Origin: Drouetiella hepatica Uher 2000/2452
Lineage (GTDB): Bacteria > Cyanobacteriota > Cyanobacteriia > Elainellales > Elainellaceae
DNA length: 64,000 nucleotides
Direction: 5' to 3'
Assembly (NCBI GenBank): GCA_019359505.1
Contig: JAHHHD010000005.1
Location: 1-64,000 of the forward strand
Position 1 is the first letter of the stretch, and each line of letters starts with the position of its first letter. The notes under the pieces were generated by a model, which saw only the letters and a list, made by a program, of their open reading frames with translations, ran no database searches and was not told the DNA's origin. Both the position numbers and the translations under genes were made by a program. Below, one piece after another: positions 61,714 through 64,000 of the stretch.

Positions 61714-62607
61714 ATGACTGTGCAAACTCAAACGCTCCGAACCGTTGCCGGGATCATTAACAGTGTTGAGACGATCGAGGGAGCAGGATTTCTGGTGCGT
61801 CGTCCCTTCCCCAAAAGCAGCTTTTCAGAGTTTGATCCCTTCCTGCTTCTAGACGAACTCGGTCCTGTCAATTTGAAACCAGATCAAGCCAAAGGTGCGC
61901 CAGATCATCCGCATCGGGGCTTTGAAACGGTCAGCTACATCTTGGATGGACGGTTAGAACACAAGGACTCGGAAGGTCATGCTGGATTACTTAATCCCGG
62001 TGACGTGCAGTGGATGACCGCAGGGGCGGGAGTCATCCATTCCGAAATGCCGGAGGCAGAATTTATCCGCACGGGTGGAAAACTCCACGGCATTCAGCTC
62101 TGGGTTAATCTGCCCCAACAGGACAAAATGATGGCACCCCGCTACCAGGAAATTCCGTCAGCTCAAATTCCTGTCGCTCAAACCGAGGATGGTGCTGTCA
62201 CCGTGCGGGTGATTGCAGGAGCAGCGCTGGGAGCAACGGCGGTGATTGAAACGCGCACGCCGATCGTCTATCTGCACTTCACGCTCCAGCCCGGTGCCAC
62301 GATCGTCCAACCTATGCCCAAAGAATATAATGCCTTCGCCTATGTGCTGAATGGCTCTGGTTTGTTTGGTGCTGAGCAAGAGCCAGGTGACGATGGACAA
62401 ATGGTGATCTTTGCGCAAGATGGCAACGAAGTGACGATTGCCAATCCTGCTGAAGCTCAACACCCCCTTGACCTGCTGCTGATTGCAGGCGTGCCTCTAA
62501 ATGAGCCTGTGGTGCGCTATGGCCCTTTTGTGATGAACACTGAAGCCGAAATTATTCAAGCGATCGACGACTACCGAAATGGAAGGATGGGACATATCCA
62601 TGCTTAA
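61714..62607 (+). CDS. Pirin family protein
   Basis: A 297-residue cupin protein of the pirin family. The N-terminal cupin has the metal-binding histidines in APDHPHRGFETVSYILDGRLEHKDSEGHAG, and VQWMTAGAGVIHSEMP follows. The C-terminal cupin (QPGATIVQPMPKEYNAFAYVLNGSG) is the less conserved half. Some pirins have quercetinase activity, others act on transcription or as redox sensors. AAGGAGA lies before the ATG. It overlaps the next gene by 8 bp, giving a two-gene operon under the PadR regulator. Confidence 0.9.
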   Translation: MTVQTQTLRTVAGIINSVETIEGAGFLVRRPFPKSSFSEFDPFLLLDELGPVNLKPDQAKGAPDHPHRGFETVSYILDGRLEHKDSEGHAGLLNPGDVQWMTAGAGVIHSEMPEAEFIRTGGKLHGIQLWVNLPQQDKMMAPRYQEIPSAQIPVAQTEDGAVTVRVIAGAALGATAVIETRTPIVYLHFTLQPGATIVQPMPKEYNAFAYVLNGSGLFGAEQEPGDDGQMVIFAQDGNEVTIANPAEAQHPLDLLLIAGVPLNEPVVRYGPFVMNTEAEIIQAIDDYRNGRMGHIHA

Positions 62608-63016
62608 TACACTGCAACATCGGATTAATCAACATCAGCTCTTGAGTCAGCTCCGCCTGAAGCTGCTGCGTCTGCACAAGCTATTGCTAGACACAGAGCG
62701 AGTGACCTACGAGCAGGTGCGGGGGCAGGTTTCCAGGGGCGAACTGTTGCAACTCGTGATTAGTCACGATCAGTTTGCTTGGCTACACCCGCTCTCGGCA
62801 CAGATTTTGCGCATTGATGAGCTGCTCCATGCAGATGAGCCGATTACGCCTGAGACGATCGCTGCTCTTGTTGTAGAGGTTCATACGCTGCTCACCCCAG
62901 AAGAGCTAGGAGCAGAGTTTGCGATGAAGTACGATGCCGCATTGCAACGCAATCCCGATGTGGTGCTGGCTCATGCTGATGTGGTGACGCTGCTAGCTGC
63001 TAAAGCCCAGCGATAA
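62600..63016 (+). CDS. Hypothetical helical protein, co-operonic with pirin
   Basis: A 138-residue protein. It is almost all helical (HRINQHQLLSQLRLKLLRLHKLLLDTERVTYEQVRG, then LLQLVISHDQFAWLHPLSAQILRIDELLHAD), with no membrane span. I start at ATG 62600, overlapping the pirin stop, with GGAAGGATGGG upstream; a start at 62579 would lie inside pirin. The function is unknown; by context it belongs to the PadR-controlled pair. Confidence 0.7.
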   Translation: MLNTLQHRINQHQLLSQLRLKLLRLHKLLLDTERVTYEQVRGQVSRGELLQLVISHDQFAWLHPLSAQILRIDELLHADEPITPETIAALVVEVHTLLTPEELGAEFAMKYDAALQRNPDVVLAHADVVTLLAAKAQR

Positions 63017-63176
63017 GGCAATTCTGCTCGTCCAGGTTAATTTAATCGGGACGAGCAGCTTCTGCAATGGACGAGAGCAAACCGCTTGAATCAGCAGAGC
63101 AGCGGCATTTGCAGAAGACGCAATCCTGCCAAAAGCATTCAATCTGCAAACTGCCTGACTGGATCGTCAAGGTTCA

Positions 63177-63392
63177 CTACAAGTCTTCTGGATGAGGCGG
63201 AGTTGGAAAGGTAGGACCAGGTTCAAGAGTGTTGGAATTTGTATTGGCGGAACCCTGTAGCACTCCCGAATGAAGCGATCGATCGTGAGTAACGTCTTCA
63301 CCACCTGCAATCTTGTTCAGATCTTGCTCACTCAGCGGTTCTTCATCAAGACCGTTATGGAGTGATTCATTGGGCTTATCTGAAGTAGACAT
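63177..63392 (-). CDS. Small peptide with double-glycine leader, RiPP precursor-like
   Basis: A 71-residue peptide. The first 31 residues end in LSEQDLNKIAGG, which matches the double-glycine leader of bacteriocin- and RiPP-type precursors, cut after GG by C39 peptidase transporters. The rest (EDVTHDRSLHSGVLQGSANT, then a Pro/Thr-rich end) would be the core of 40 residues; it lacks Cys. No modifying enzyme or peptidase-transporter is in the window. An alternative is a non-processed small acidic protein. GGAGGAG is just upstream of the ATG. Confidence 0.55.
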   Translation of the reverse strand: MSTSDKPNESLHNGLDEEPLSEQDLNKIAGGEDVTHDRSLHSGVLQGSANTNSNTLEPGPTFPTPPHPEDL

Positions 63393-63544
63393 TGGACTCC
63401 TCCTGTATAGGTTGAGGGCAATTGCATGGCACTCAAGTTAGGTTAAATCAGATTATTTGGATGCTGCTCTAACTATGATCGAAAAGCGATCGGCAAAACA
63501 GGCTTTCAAATAATTCTGCTAGCTACGTGACATTTATTTTTATA
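63393..63544. other. Start of 471-bp intergenic region 63393-63863
   Basis: Apart from element E1 and the short tandem repeats listed separately, I see no gene or RNA in this gap. It probably holds promoters for the two divergent flanking genes. Confidence 0.35.
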
Positions 63545-63643
63545 ATACCAATTTAAGACCCAAACAGGGCGGATGATTTTCGAGAGCCGCGCTCTGCGCG
63601 GCTCTCGAAAATCATCCGTCGCCTCATCAAGTTGAATTGGTAT
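63545..63643. repeat. Family E palindromic element (E1), 99 bp
   Basis: The core at 63570-63618 is a perfect 49-nt palindrome, 23-bp arms (CGGATGATTTTCGAGAGCC...) around TCT. The outer ends ATACCAATT and AATTGGTAT are inverted repeats of 9 bp. Confidence 0.9.
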
Positions 63644-63680
63644 AAGAATACTCGCCATCCAGCCATCCCGACCTAGCCAT

Positions 63681-63828
63681 TCCCCAACAGTACTCCCCAA
63701 CAGTATTCCCCAACAGTATCCACCTCTCAGCTCAACCCCAACTTTGACGGGTAAAATATTTGAACCGCCTGATCCTCATACAAAGTTTTGGCAGCATAAA
63801 GTTTTGGCGGCATAAAGTTTTGACGACA
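63681..63828. repeat. Two short tandem repeats upstream of the Hsp70-like gene
   Basis: TCCCCAACAGTAT repeats three times at 63681-63719, and CATAAAGTTTTGGCGG (16 bp) three times at 63781-63828. They lie 36-180 bp upstream of the start codon and might be regulatory. Confidence 0.7.
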
Positions 63829-63863
63829 CAATTCCAGAATAAGTATTTGGCACCTTAAAGCCT

Positions 63864-64000
63864 ATGGTTTACGCGATCGATTTTGGCACAAGCAATACGG
63901 TAGTGGTACGGTGGAATCCAGTCATGCAGCAGGCGGAAACCCTAGCGCTGGGAAATCTCTCGATTAAAATGGGGAACAATCCGCCTCTGATTCCGAGCTT
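63864..64000 (+). CDS. Hsp70-like protein, N-terminal fragment (cut by window edge)
   Basis: The 45 codons in the window read MVYAIDFGTSNTVVVRWNP, the phosphate-1 loop (DFGTSNT) of the Hsp70/actin ATPase fold, followed by a long variable loop. The Val after the initial Met is typical of cyanobacterial Hsp70-like proteins distinct from DnaK. The rest is outside the window. There is no clear ribosome-binding site at the ATG. A DnaJ-like partner gene is at 50232 but is not adjacent. Confidence 0.7.
   Translation, partial: MVYAIDFGTSNTVVVRWNPVMQQAETLALGNLSIKMGNNPPLIPS

Overview
The window comes from a cyanobacterium, most likely a filamentous, phycobilisome-containing one. The evidence is very frequent HIP1 sites (GCGATCGC), a CpcS/CpeS bilin lyase, a high-light-inducible protein (Hli), a CrtW-type carotenoid ketolase, an NblB/CpcE-like HEAT-repeat protein and several small proteins I associate with cyanobacteria. 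It looks like ordinary chromosome with short operons and mixed strands. I see no rRNA, no convincing tRNA, no CRISPR array and no prophage.

Layout. 1-453: inner end of an IS630-type element and a gene-poor stretch. 454-8290: an MHYT/GAF hybrid sensor kinase, an alpha/beta hydrolase, crtW and two Gfo/Idh/MocA oxidoreductases. 8757-10471: four small, mostly membrane-associated genes resembling a stress cassette (DUF1232, a helical protein, Pmp3/UPF0057, YvlD/holin-4). 10774-15078: MsbA-like ABC exporter, ABM-domain protein, SGNH hydrolase. 15082-18603: an RTX protein with an unfamiliar N-terminus and a HicA/HicB-like toxin-antitoxin pair. 19267-23817: an orphan NfeD OB domain, membrane proteins, hli, and a large secreted protein of the dimethylformamidase-beta-like family. 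23932-28333: M20 amidohydrolase, then ArsR divergent to thioredoxin and an Old Yellow Enzyme, then rsmH. 28556-36294: cpcS-type lyase, pentapeptide and HEAT proteins, M50 protease, ribBA, argC. 36312-38148: two tandem LysR paralogues. 38513-43947: transporters, cupin, family-4 UDG, DUF1499 and VOC proteins. 44293-50696: aspartate aminotransferase, Uma2 protein, CCA/poly(A) polymerase, FAD amine oxidase, YaaW and J-domain proteins. 50844-56470: fused Dpp-type ABC ATPase, Tat-exported dienelactone hydrolase, GH57 branching enzyme. 56929-60840: a 1303-residue acidic, repetitive, single-span membrane protein. 60954-64000: PadR/pirin pair, a small peptide with a double-glycine leader, and the start of an Hsp70-like gene.

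The most striking feature is not a gene. Many intergenic gaps hold short (75-102 bp) elements built around a perfect or near-perfect inverted repeat of 37-59 nt with a 1-4 nt loop in most copies. I sort them into families A (seven copies), B (three), C (three, each exactly 102 bp), D (three) and E (one plus a remnant), with a structurally different family F. Families A and C end in TATAGC-like termini. The family C ends match the end of the IS630-type element at the left edge of the window, so they look like its non-autonomous (MITE) derivatives. Within a family the flanks are conserved while the stem sequence changes in both arms together. Several elements lie back to back, and most of the wider convergent gene gaps contain one.

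Other points worth a second look are phased GATATC arrays in three upstream regions, two candidate small RNAs, a CRP-like site, twin ArsR operators around the thioredoxin promoter, the acidic scaffold protein and the RiPP-like peptide. All function calls are from reading the sequence; no database search was run.
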